Below, in pieces: positions 1-8,078 of a stretch of DNA of 63,101 nucleotides; within the stretch, counting starts at the first letter, position 1, and each line of letters opens with the position of its first letter. The stretch covers positions 1 through 63,101 of the forward strand of contig NZ_LWKZ01000010.1 of NCBI RefSeq assembly GCF_001905005.1, written 5' to 3'. Under the pieces are notes generated by a model. It saw only the letters and a list, made by a program, of their open reading frames with translations, was not told the DNA's origin and ran no database searches. This DNA is from Streptomyces sp. CB02923 (lineage in GTDB: Bacteria; Actinomycetota; Actinomycetes; Streptomycetales; Streptomycetaceae). Position numbers and translations under genes: made by a program.

Positions 1-6
1 TTTTCA

Positions 7-51
7 GCTCCGGTCCCTGAATCCTTGTGGTTCAGGGACCGGAGCTTTTTT
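7..51 (+). terminator. Intrinsic terminator of an upstream gene
   Basis: A perfect 15-bp stem (7-21 pairing with 31-45, outer arm GCTCCGGTCCCTGAA) with a 9-base loop is followed by six T (46-51). The T tract is on the plus strand only, so it ends a transcript entering from the left. That gene lies outside the window; its identity cannot be read. Confidence 0.88.
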
Positions 52-107
52 GCGTTCGGTGACCGCTGTGCAGATGTGCGTATCTGCTCACCTCCGCAGC
101 TACAGCA

Positions 108-135
108 ATGCCCCGCACCACATGGTGCGGGGCAT
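108..135. other. Long perfect hairpin
   Basis: ATGCCCCGCACCA (108-120) is separated by two bases from its exact reverse complement (123-135). No T tract follows on either strand. It could slow or end transcription from the minus-strand operon ending at 374, or serve the plus-strand transcript that passes 51. Confidence 0.55.
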
Positions 136-373
136 TCTGCGTTCATGAGGCATCCTGCCTCGCGCTGTAACGCTGTGGCTGTCTCTTCTACGGCTCATGG
201 CGTTACGAGGGCGACGGGGGTGGCTATTACGATGCCGTGCCTCGTGCTGCCAGGCGCACTGTTATGGCCACCCACTCGGACTATTACCCGGTCACGGCAG
301 GGCTGCCCTGTCACGAACCCAGACGGCTGTGCGGACGTGGCCGCCTCCCGCCCAGTCCGGCAGCCACGGCTTC

Positions 374-1684
374 TTACAGCCGGCCGGAGGCCTTGAGGGA
401 GAGGTATGCGTCGGCCAGGTCGGGGGCGAGGCGAGCCGGCGTGGAGTCGATGACCGTGACGCCGTGGCGGCGCAGGCGGTCCGCGGTACGGAGGCGGGCC
501 GCACGTGTCTGCTCGGCCGCGGCCGCTGCGTACACGGCCTGAGGCGTGTGGCGGGCGGCGGCCATGTCCTCGATACGGGGGTCCGCCACCGCGGCGACGA
601 TGACCTCGTTGCGCTGGGTGAGGCCGGGGAGGACGGGCAGCAGCCCCTCCTCGACCGGGGCCGTGTCCAGGCCGGTGAAGAGGACGATCAGGGAACGGCG
701 CGGCGCGCCGCGGCGGATGGCGGCGGCCAGGCCGTGGGCGTCCGCCTCGACGAGTTCGGGTTCGAGGGGCGCGAGGGCATCGGTCAGAGCGGGCAGGAGG
801 TCGCCCGCCGCGCGCCCCTGAACGGAGGCCCGCACCCGGCGGTCGAAGGCGAGCAGGTCGACGCGGTCACCGGCGCGGGAAGCCAGCGCGGCGAGCAGCA
901 GAGCGGCGTCCATGGAGGCGTCCAGGCGTGGTGTGTCACCGACCCGGCCGGCCGATGTGCGGCCGGTTTCCAGGGCCAGGAGGATGCGCCGGTCGCGTTC
1001 CGGGCGCCAGGTGCGTACGGCCACGGTCTGACGGCGGGCGGTGGCGCGCCAGTCGATGGAGCGGGTGTCGTCGCCGGGGGTGTAGTCGCGGAGGCTGTCG
1101 AATTCGGTGCCTTCGCCGCGGGTGAGGATGCTGGTGCGGCCGTCGAGTTCGCGCAGCCGGGCCAGTTTTCCGGGCAGGTGCTTGCGGCTGGTGAAGGGGG
1201 GCAGGGCGCGGAGGGCCCACGGGATGTGGTGGCTGCCCTGGCGGGCCGCGAGGCCGAGGGGGCCGTAGGAGCGGACCGTGACGCGGACGGCGTGGTGGTC
1301 GCCGCGCCGGGTGGGGTGGAGCGTCGTCGTGATGCGGCGGCGCTCGGAACCGGGGATGTGGACGCGGTGCCGGGATGCCGGGACTTCGGTGCCGGGGGAG
1401 AACGAGCTGGGGGGCCAGGCGTCGCGGAGCTGTGCGCGCAGCGGGCGGCGGTCCGGGTTGGTGACGGCCAGGTGCGTATGGGCTTCCTGGCCGAGTCGAA
1501 CGGATGTGTCACCGGTTCGGGTGAACTGGAGCTTCCGCACTGGCGCTGCGAGGGCCAGGTCGCACAAAATTGCTAGCAGCAGGCCGAGTTGGACGGTGAG
1601 GATGCCGGCCCAGCCGGGCAGGAGGAGGCCGACGAAGAGGGCTCCGAGGGCGGAGATGAGGGCGGTGCGTCCGGTCAGGGCCAC
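374..1684 (-). CDS. DUF58 domain protein of a MoxR operon
   Basis: A 436-residue membrane-anchored protein starting at GTG. Two N-terminal membrane segments (about residues 7-46) precede the DUF58 signature at about 189-212, with the core YTPGDDTRSIDW, followed by a von Willebrand A-like region. The usual MIDAS start DxSxS reads ExGxTS here (ALETGRTS, about 237-244), so metal binding may be weak or absent. DUF58 proteins usually pair with a MoxR ATPase, and this one lies 16 bp downstream of it. It is the last gene of the five-gene minus-strand operon. By analogy with MoxR/DUF58 systems it may help assemble or activate an envelope protein; the client is not evident. The family call is firm, the function inferred. 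Confidence 0.9.
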   Translation of the reverse strand: MALTGRTALISALGALFVGLLLPGWAGILTVQLGLLLAILCDLALAAPVRKLQFTRTGDTSVRLGQEAHTHLAVTNPDRRPLRAQLRDAWPPSSFSPGTEVPASRHRVHIPGSERRRITTTLHPTRRGDHHAVRVTVRSYGPLGLAARQGSHHIPWALRALPPFTSRKHLPGKLARLRELDGRTSILTRGEGTEFDSLRDYTPGDDTRSIDWRATARRQTVAVRTWRPERDRRILLALETGRTSAGRVGDTPRLDASMDAALLLAALASRAGDRVDLLAFDRRVRASVQGRAAGDLLPALTDALAPLEPELVEADAHGLAAAIRRGAPRRSLIVLFTGLDTAPVEEGLLPVLPGLTQRNEVIVAAVADPRIEDMAAARHTPQAVYAAAAAEQTRAARLRTADRLRRHGVTVIDSTPARLAPDLADAYLSLKASGRL

Positions 1685-1700
1685 GGCTCGGTCTCAGGTC

Positions 1701-2646
<946 letters not shown>

Positions 2647-2666
<20 letters not shown>

Positions 2667-3873
2667 GGGGGGCGTGCCTCTCTGGGGACAGGATCGAACG
2701 TTCCAGGTTGTCGAGCTGGTCGGCCAGGGCGACCAGGCCCTTGTCGTCGGCGGGCGCGGGCCCGAACAACAGGGATTGCAGGGCGGTGCCGGTCTCCGTG
2801 CCCGCCGGCAGCCGCGCGGCGACCGAGGGGAGCAGGATGCCGGGGGTGTGGGCGTGCGTGGGAGGCACGCCGGTGAGGGGTGCGAGCCGGGCGCGGGTCG
2901 CGGCTCGCAGGACGTCGGCGGCCCGGTCGCGGGCGCCTGCCTGCTGGTAGAGGCGGGCGTGCCCCTCGGTCGTCTCGGCGGCGGGGACGGTCACCGGGAG
3001 CCGTTCGGGGACGAGCGGTCCGAGCCGGCGGGCCCGCCAGAGGCCCGCGAGTGCGGCGGCGATGAGGAGTTGGAGCAGCGCCCAGTGCCAGCCGGAGGGA
3101 ATGAGGTCGAAGAAGCTGCGCCGGCCGTCCTGCGCGGACGAGGGGTCGCTGACGGAAGGGAGGTACCAGACCAGATGCTTGTGCGAACCGAGCAGTTGCA
3201 GGGCGAGCGAGGCGTTGCCGTGTTCGGCGAGGCGGTGGTTGTAGAGGATGCCCGGAGCGCCGAGGAGGACGGTGTCGCCGCCGGCCGTGGAAGGCAGGCG
3301 CAGCAGGGTGGCCTTGCCGTCGCTGGGGTAGCAGCGGTCGGCGGTGCGGACGGACGTCGAGTAGCGCAGGCCGCCGAGTTCGGCGTCGCCTGCGGACCGG
3401 GCGGCGGGCAGCGCACAGGCCGGGGACAGCGGCTCCACTTCGGTGGGTGTCCCGGCCTCGGTCCCGGGCGCGAAGCGGTCCAGGGCGGCCTGGCCGGGGG
3501 AGAGCAGGACGGTGCGTCCCGCCGAGCGGCTGGTTGCCCGGTGGAGGGTGTCCAGCTGGCGGCGGGTCAGCAGTTCGGGGCCGGCGACCAGCACGGTGGT
3601 GTCCGGGCCGGCCGCAGCGGCGGCCTCCTCCGTGGTGGACACGACGCGGGTGTCGACGCCGCGGTCGGCGAGGAGCGCGGCGACCGCGCCGCTGCCGTAG
3701 CGGTCGACCGACCGGGGGTCGAGGCGCCCGTGCTGGTCCCCGGACCGCAGGAGCGCGAGACCGACGCCGCCCAGGACGAGGACGAGGAGCGCGGCGAGCA
3801 GCCCCCGCGAGCGGGTCCACAGGCGGCGGGTGGCCGGCGCGAGCGAAGTGGTGCCGGTCGTGGTGGCGCTCAT
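2647..3873 (-). CDS. DUF4350 membrane protein
   Basis: A 408-residue protein with one hydrophobic segment near residues 24-43 and a second near 250-272, so most of the chain between them lies on one side of the membrane. It matches my memory of DUF4350 proteins found between DUF4129 and MoxR genes in actinomycetes. The central part (VLVAGPELLTRRQL and LLSPGQAAL regions) resembles a GATase-like or GldG-like fold; I see no catalytic residues. Its ATG overlaps the stop of the upstream DUF4129 gene (3870-3873, ATGA) and its 3' end overlaps moxR by 20 bp. Function unknown. Confidence 0.85.
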
Positions 3874-4565
3874 GTGCCGCTCCCGTGGGGGGCGGCGGCC
3901 AGCTGGGGCTTGCTGTGCCGCAGGTCGGCGTCGAGGCTGCTCAGAGCGGCGTACTCCTGCGCGTTGCCTGGGCGGCCTCCGTACGTGACGTCGTCGAATG
4001 TACGGGCGGCGGAGGACAGGCGCTGGGAGTGGGCGGGCAGGGCCCGGCCCGCCTCCGACGCGGCCTCGTCGGCGGTACGGCCCGGGCCCGGGGTGAGCAG
4101 CGCGCGTTCCTCCAGGGCGAGGACGATGGCCCGCATCCGTTCCTGGACGGCCTCGGTCCAGCGGCTGTCGGCCGCGTGCCGCTCGGCGGCGGCACGGTGT
4201 TCCGCGGCCGTACGGGGCCGGTCCTCGAAGAGCGTGCCGCCCCCGGTGGTGGGGGTGCGGCGCAGGGCGCCCAGCCGGAGCCGGAGGGCGACGGCGAGGA
4301 GCAGGACGACGAGGACGATGGCGAGGAGCCCGGCCCAGCCGCCCGGTGTGGCTCCGGCAGCGGCACCGAAGAGATCACCGATGCGGTCCCAGAACCAGTC
4401 CAGGGCGCGCTGGAGCAGGTTCGGGTCGTTCTGGTGGTACCGCGGATCGGCGAGTTCGCGTTCGGCCGCCTCACGGGCGGGCCCACGCGGGAAGTTCACC
4501 GGTCCGTCATCGCCGGAGCCCGGCATCAGACGCGCGAGCACGGCAGTCCTCCCCGCCCCCGTCAC
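3870..4565 (-). CDS. DUF4129 membrane protein
   Basis: A 231-residue protein with one clear membrane segment (about residues 77-97, WAGLLAIVLVVLLLAVAL) and a soluble C-terminal part typical of DUF4129 (helical, with the conserved ALEERALLTPGPGRTADE stretch). GTG at 4565 gives the full length; an internal ATG at 4526 is possible. It starts 4 bp after the preceding membrane-protein gene and overlaps the next start by 4 bp, so it is translationally coupled. In other bacteria DUF4129 is sometimes fused to transglutaminase-like proteins; no such domain is present here. Function unknown. Confidence 0.85.
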   Translation of the reverse strand: MTGAGRTAVLARLMPGSGDDGPVNFPRGPAREAAERELADPRYHQNDPNLLQRALDWFWDRIGDLFGAAAGATPGGWAGLLAIVLVVLLLAVALRLRLGALRRTPTTGGGTLFEDRPRTAAEHRAAAERHAADSRWTEAVQERMRAIVLALEERALLTPGPGRTADEAASEAGRALPAHSQRLSSAARTFDDVTYGGRPGNAQEYAALSSLDADLRHSKPQLAAAPHGSGT

Positions 4566-4569
4566 CGCA

Positions 4570-6060
4570 TCAGCTTCCCGGCGTGCTGTCGGCCGGGCCC
4601 TGGCCGGTGCCGTCGGGCCCGGGGCTGTGCGGCCCGGGAGCCTGCGGGCCAGGGGTCTGCGGTCCGGGAGCCTGCGGGCCGGGCCCCTGCGGTCCGGCCG
4701 TGTCCGCGCCGTATCCGGGCAGGCCGGCGGCGCGGGCGAGTTCGAGGTCGAGCGCCTCGCGGCGGATCCGCTGGTCCATGTAGAGGAGCGCCGTGACGCC
4801 CGCGCTGATGGGGTAGGTGACCGCGGAGGTGATCACGGTGCCGACGGCCAGCACGATCAGGAACGTCCAGCTGGTGCCGCCGTCACCGTTGGCCCAGGCC
4901 GTGAAGTTCTCGCCGCCGAGCAGGACGGCGACGATGGTGGCCGGCACCTGGACGATCATCTGCACGACGGCGATCAGTACGTACGTGAGGAGCTGGACGC
5001 CCAGGACCCGCCACCACGCACCGCGCACCAGCTTGGCGGAGCGCCGCATGGAGGCGATGACGCCCTGCTTCTCCAGCATCAGTGCCGGGGCGGCGAGGCT
5101 GAAGCGGACCCACAGCCAGACGCCGACGACGGCCGCGCCCACTCCGCCGAGCAGAGCGAGCAGTGCGCCGGGGGCGGCCGGGCCGACGGCCGCGACGACG
5201 ATGCCGGGCACCAGGCCCACGCCGATGACGACCGTGACGATGAGGGGCAGCAGGAGCAGCAGGCCGACCAGTCGCGGCAGCCGGCCCCGGGCGTCCCGCC
5301 AGGCTTCGCCGGCGGTCACCGAGCGCCCCAGGACGGCCCGGCTGACGACGATGGTCAGCAGCGCGGTGACGATGATCGTGCTCAGCAGCCCGATCAGCGA
5401 GGTGATGGCACTGCTCGCGAGAGTGCTGCCGACGGCGTCCATCGCTTCGCTCAGGGTGGCGTCGGGGTTGTTCTCCAACGCGGACAGGTCGTCGGCGCTG
5501 CGGAACCAGAGTCCGGTGACGATCGTGTTCGCGGTCTGGGCGATGACCGCCACGACGAGGGAGATCCCGAGGACGGTGCGCCAGTGGGCGCGCATGGTGG
5601 ACACCGCGCCGTCGAGGATCTCGCCGACGCCGAGCGGGCGGAGCGGGATCACACCCGGCTTGGCCGCGGGCGGCGGTGCCCAGGGGGCGCTCCAGCCCGG
5701 CTGTCCGCCCCATCCCTGCCGGCCTCCCCGGCCGGGCTGCTGTCCGCCCCAGGCGCCTTGGCCGCCGGGGCCGCCCTGCGGGCCGGGTCCGCCAGGTCCG
5801 CCGCGGCCGGAGCCGCCGGCGGGCGCGGACCACTGTCCGGCGGGAGGCTGCTCCTTGGACCACTGCGGAGGGACCGTGGAGTCGCCGGAGGGAGCGGCGT
5901 CGGCCGGGTCCGCGGAGTCCGCCGGGCCTGCCGCGCCGGCGGAACCGGCAGGAGCGTTCGAGCCGGTGGGTCCCGCGGCGTCGGGCCGGTCCTGCGGTGC
6001 GCGGTCCGGCTCGTCGGAAGGGGAGGATCCGGGCGAGGCCCAGCCCGGAGAGTTGTTCAT
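4570..6060 (-). CDS. Multi-pass membrane protein, proline-rich ends
   Basis: A 496-residue protein heading the MoxR operon. Residues 1-150 are a disordered Pro/Gly/Ala/Gln-rich cytoplasmic region. About residues 180-440 carry six or more membrane segments, resembling the membrane domain seen next to glycerophosphodiester phosphodiesterases (GPDPase_memb-like), without the phosphodiesterase itself. The C-terminus has degenerate GPQAPGP repeats (about residues 460-485). The ATG has a good ribosome site (AAGGAGCG, on the minus strand just right of 6060). It may be the membrane scaffold or client of the MoxR system. The family assignment is moderate; no enzyme motif is visible. Confidence 0.8.
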   Translation of the reverse strand: MNNSPGWASPGSSPSDEPDRAPQDRPDAAGPTGSNAPAGSAGAAGPADSADPADAAPSGDSTVPPQWSKEQPPAGQWSAPAGGSGRGGPGGPGPQGGPGGQGAWGGQQPGRGGRQGWGGQPGWSAPWAPPPAAKPGVIPLRPLGVGEILDGAVSTMRAHWRTVLGISLVVAVIAQTANTIVTGLWFRSADDLSALENNPDATLSEAMDAVGSTLASSAITSLIGLLSTIIVTALLTIVVSRAVLGRSVTAGEAWRDARGRLPRLVGLLLLLPLIVTVVIGVGLVPGIVVAAVGPAAPGALLALLGGVGAAVVGVWLWVRFSLAAPALMLEKQGVIASMRRSAKLVRGAWWRVLGVQLLTYVLIAVVQMIVQVPATIVAVLLGGENFTAWANGDGGTSWTFLIVLAVGTVITSAVTYPISAGVTALLYMDQRIRREALDLELARAAGLPGYGADTAGPQGPGPQAPGPQTPGPQAPGPHSPGPDGTGQGPADSTPGS

Positions 6061-6114
6061 CGTCGCTCCTTCATGCTTCCGGCCCGTTCGAATGGCCGGG
6101 TTCCGGCGTCCGCA

Positions 6115-6138
6115 GTGCCTGTCATCGTGTCATGGCAC
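6115..6138. promoter_or_regulatory. Inverted and direct repeat in divergent promoter
   Basis: GTGCC (6115-6119) and GGCAC (6134-6138) form an inverted repeat enclosing two TGTCAT hexamers 8 bp apart (6120-6125 and 6128-6133). It lies midway between the MoxR operon and mtnA, a natural place for a shared operator. No regulator can be named. Confidence 0.35.
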
Positions 6139-6230
6139 ACGGGTCCGCGTCCCCGGACCCTTGTCCGGAGGAGCGCCCTTGCACGAGAGAGCCCTTCTGC
6201 TCCGCCCGTTGTCGGCGGCAGACTGGGCGG

Positions 6231-7403
6231 ATGGCCGATCGCTACGAGAAGTCCGAGGCGGGCGCCGACGCTCCCGTGGTTCCGTCACTGCGTTGGGAGG
6301 AGCTTCCCGAGGGGCCCGTACTGGTTCTCCTCGATCAGACGCGGCTGCCGTCCGAAGAAGTCGAACTGGTGTGTACGGATGTTCCGGCGCTGGTGCAGGC
6401 GATCCGGACGCTGGCTGTACGCGGCGCTCCGCTGCTGGGCATCGCCGGGGCGTACGGAGTCGCCCTGGCCGCCGCACGGGGATTCGACGTGGCCGACGCG
6501 GCCGACACCCTGGCGTACGCCCGCCCGACGGCGGTCAACCTCGAGTACGGCGTCCGGAGGGCCGCAGGCGCGTACCGCGACGCGGTCGGGAGTGGGGCGG
6601 ACCGTGAGCGGGCCGCCGCCGCGGCGCTGGCCGAGGCACGGGCCGTCCACGAGGAGGACGCCGAAGCCAGCTACCGGATGGCCGAGCACGGACTGGCGCT
6701 GCTGGGCGAGCTGGCGCCCGGCGGGGGGCACCGCATACTCACCCACTGCAACACCGGCGCACTGGTGTCCGGCGGCGAGGGCACCGCCCTGGCGGTGGCG
6801 CTGGCGGCGCACCGGGCCGGTGAGCTGCGGCGGCTGTGGGTCGACGAGACGCGGCCGCTGCTGCAGGGCGCGCGGCTGACCGCGTACGAGGCGGCGCGTA
6901 CGGGCATGACGTACACGGTGCTCGCGGACGGGGCGGCCGGGTCGCTCTTCGCGGCGGGGGAGGTGGACGCAGTGCTGATAGGCGCGGACCGGATCACGGC
7001 GGACGGTTCGGTCGCCAACAAGGTGGGCAGCTACCCGCTGGCCGTACTGGCCCGGTATCACCACGTGCCGTTCGTGGTGGTGGCGCCGACCAGCACGGTG
7101 GACCTGGACACGGCGGACGGCGCGCTCATCGAGGTGGAGCAGCGGCCCGGACACGAGGTGACGGAAATCGCGGTGCCGTTCGTACCCGGCGCCGGGACGG
7201 AGGCCGGCACCGGGGTGCCGGTGGCTCCGCTGGGCGCGCTGGCCTACAACCCCGCCTTCGACGTGACGCCGGCCGAGCTGGTGACGGCCATCGTCACCGA
7301 GGCCGGAGTGGTCTCACCGGTCACTCCGGACGGCCTCGCGGAGCTGTGTTCCACATCACGATTGGGTAAGTCACGATCAGGTAATGGGATGATGGCCGAA
7401 TGA
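6231..7403 (+). CDS. mtnA: Methylthioribose-1-phosphate isomerase
   Basis: A 390-residue enzyme of the methionine salvage pathway that converts 5-methylthioribose-1-phosphate to the ribulose isomer in the cytosol. The catalytic cysteine in THCNTGAL is Cys173 and the catalytic aspartate in IGADRI is Asp253; TLAVRGAP and the AVNLEYGVRR-type loop are also present. ATG at 6231 was chosen because homology begins there; the frame is open far upstream but lacks coding bias. The hexamer CAGACT lies six bases before the ATG, so the mRNA may be leaderless. The last residues (SRLGKSRSGN) encode a DNA direct repeat that may control mtrA, whose ATG overlaps this stop by 4 bp. Confidence 0.95.
   Translation: MADRYEKSEAGADAPVVPSLRWEELPEGPVLVLLDQTRLPSEEVELVCTDVPALVQAIRTLAVRGAPLLGIAGAYGVALAAARGFDVADAADTLAYARPTAVNLEYGVRRAAGAYRDAVGSGADRERAAAAALAEARAVHEEDAEASYRMAEHGLALLGELAPGGGHRILTHCNTGALVSGGEGTALAVALAAHRAGELRRLWVDETRPLLQGARLTAYEAARTGMTYTVLADGAAGSLFAAGEVDAVLIGADRITADGSVANKVGSYPLAVLARYHHVPFVVVAPTSTVDLDTADGALIEVEQRPGHEVTEIAVPFVPGAGTEAGTGVPVAPLGALAYNPAFDVTPAELVTAIVTEAGVVSPVTPDGLAELCSTSRLGKSRSGNGMMAE
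7356..7385 (+). promoter_or_regulatory. 15-bp direct repeat ahead of mtrA
   Basis: TCACGATTGGGTAAG (7356-7370) is followed at once by TCACGATCAGGTAAT (7371-7385), 12 of 15 positions identical, 14 bp before the mtrA ATG and inside the end of mtnA. OmpR-type regulators bind such head-to-tail repeats, and mycobacterial MtrA sites contain paired GTCAC-type elements. An MtrA autoregulatory site is therefore plausible; this is inference. Confidence 0.5.
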
Positions 7404-8077
7404 AGGGACGCGTCCTGGTCGTCGACGACGACACCGCACTGGCAGAGATGCTTGGCATCGTGCTGCGCGGCGAAGGCTTTGAACCGTCGTTCGTCTCGGA
7501 CGGGGACAAGGCGCTCGCCGCCTTCCGGGAGACCAAGCCGGACCTCGTGCTGCTCGATCTCATGCTGCCCGGGAGGGACGGCATAGAGGTGTGCCGGCTC
7601 ATCCGTGCCGAGTCCGGTGTGCCGATCGTCATGCTGACCGCGAAGAGTGACACGGTCGACGTGGTGGTCGGCCTGGAGTCGGGGGCGGACGACTACATCG
7701 TCAAGCCGTTCAAGCCCAAGGAACTGGTGGCCCGTATCCGGGCGCGGCTGCGCCGCTCCGAGGAGCCGGCGCCCGAGCAGCTGGCCATCGGTGACCTGGT
7801 CATCGACGTGGCCGGGCATTCGGTCAAGCGCAGCGGTCAGTCGATAGCGCTGACGCCGCTGGAGTTCGACCTGCTGGTGGCGCTGGCGCGCAAGCCGTGG
7901 CAGGTGTTCACGCGTGAGGTGCTGCTCGAGCAGGTCTGGGGCTACCGGCACGCCGCCGACACCCGGCTGGTCAACGTTCACGTACAGCGGCTGCGCTCCA
8001 AGGTCGAGAAGGACCCGGAGCGCCCGGAGATCGTGGTGACCGTGCGCGGTGTCGGCTATAAGGCCGGACCCAGCTGA
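7400..8077 (+). CDS. mtrA: Response regulator MtrA
   Basis: A 225-residue OmpR/PhoB-family response regulator. The receiver domain (residues 1-115) has the acidic pair at 9-11, phospho-acceptor Asp53 in LLDLMLPG, Thr80 and Lys102 (VKPF). The C-terminal winged helix (about 128-222) contains the conserved LTPLEFDLL and VNVHVQRLRSK elements. In actinobacteria MtrA is the highly conserved, usually essential or developmentally important partner of MtrB, controlling division, wall and, in Streptomyces, secondary metabolism genes. Its ATG overlaps the mtnA stop by 4 bp, and a direct repeat just upstream suggests its own control. Confidence 0.97.
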   Translation: MKGRVLVVDDDTALAEMLGIVLRGEGFEPSFVSDGDKALAAFRETKPDLVLLDLMLPGRDGIEVCRLIRAESGVPIVMLTAKSDTVDVVVGLESGADDYIVKPFKPKELVARIRARLRRSEEPAPEQLAIGDLVIDVAGHSVKRSGQSIALTPLEFDLLVALARKPWQVFTREVLLEQVWGYRHAADTRLVNVHVQRLRSKVEKDPERPEIVVTVRGVGYKAGPS

Positions 8078-8078
8078 T

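Larger units (their letters stand above)
1..373. other. Intergenic region at window edge
   Basis: No convincing gene: open frames here lack Streptomyces codon bias and resemble no family I know. It holds a strong plus-strand terminator (7-51), a small hairpin (CAGAT at 71-75 pairing with ATCTG at 82-86) and a long hairpin at 108-135. The minus-strand MoxR operon ends at 374, so part of this is its 3' flank. Confidence 0.6.

Noticed and set aside
1..140. End of an rRNA operon or a tRNA gene before the first terminator
   Set aside because: Only the terminator is in the window; no cloverleaf or 5S-like sequence can be read.
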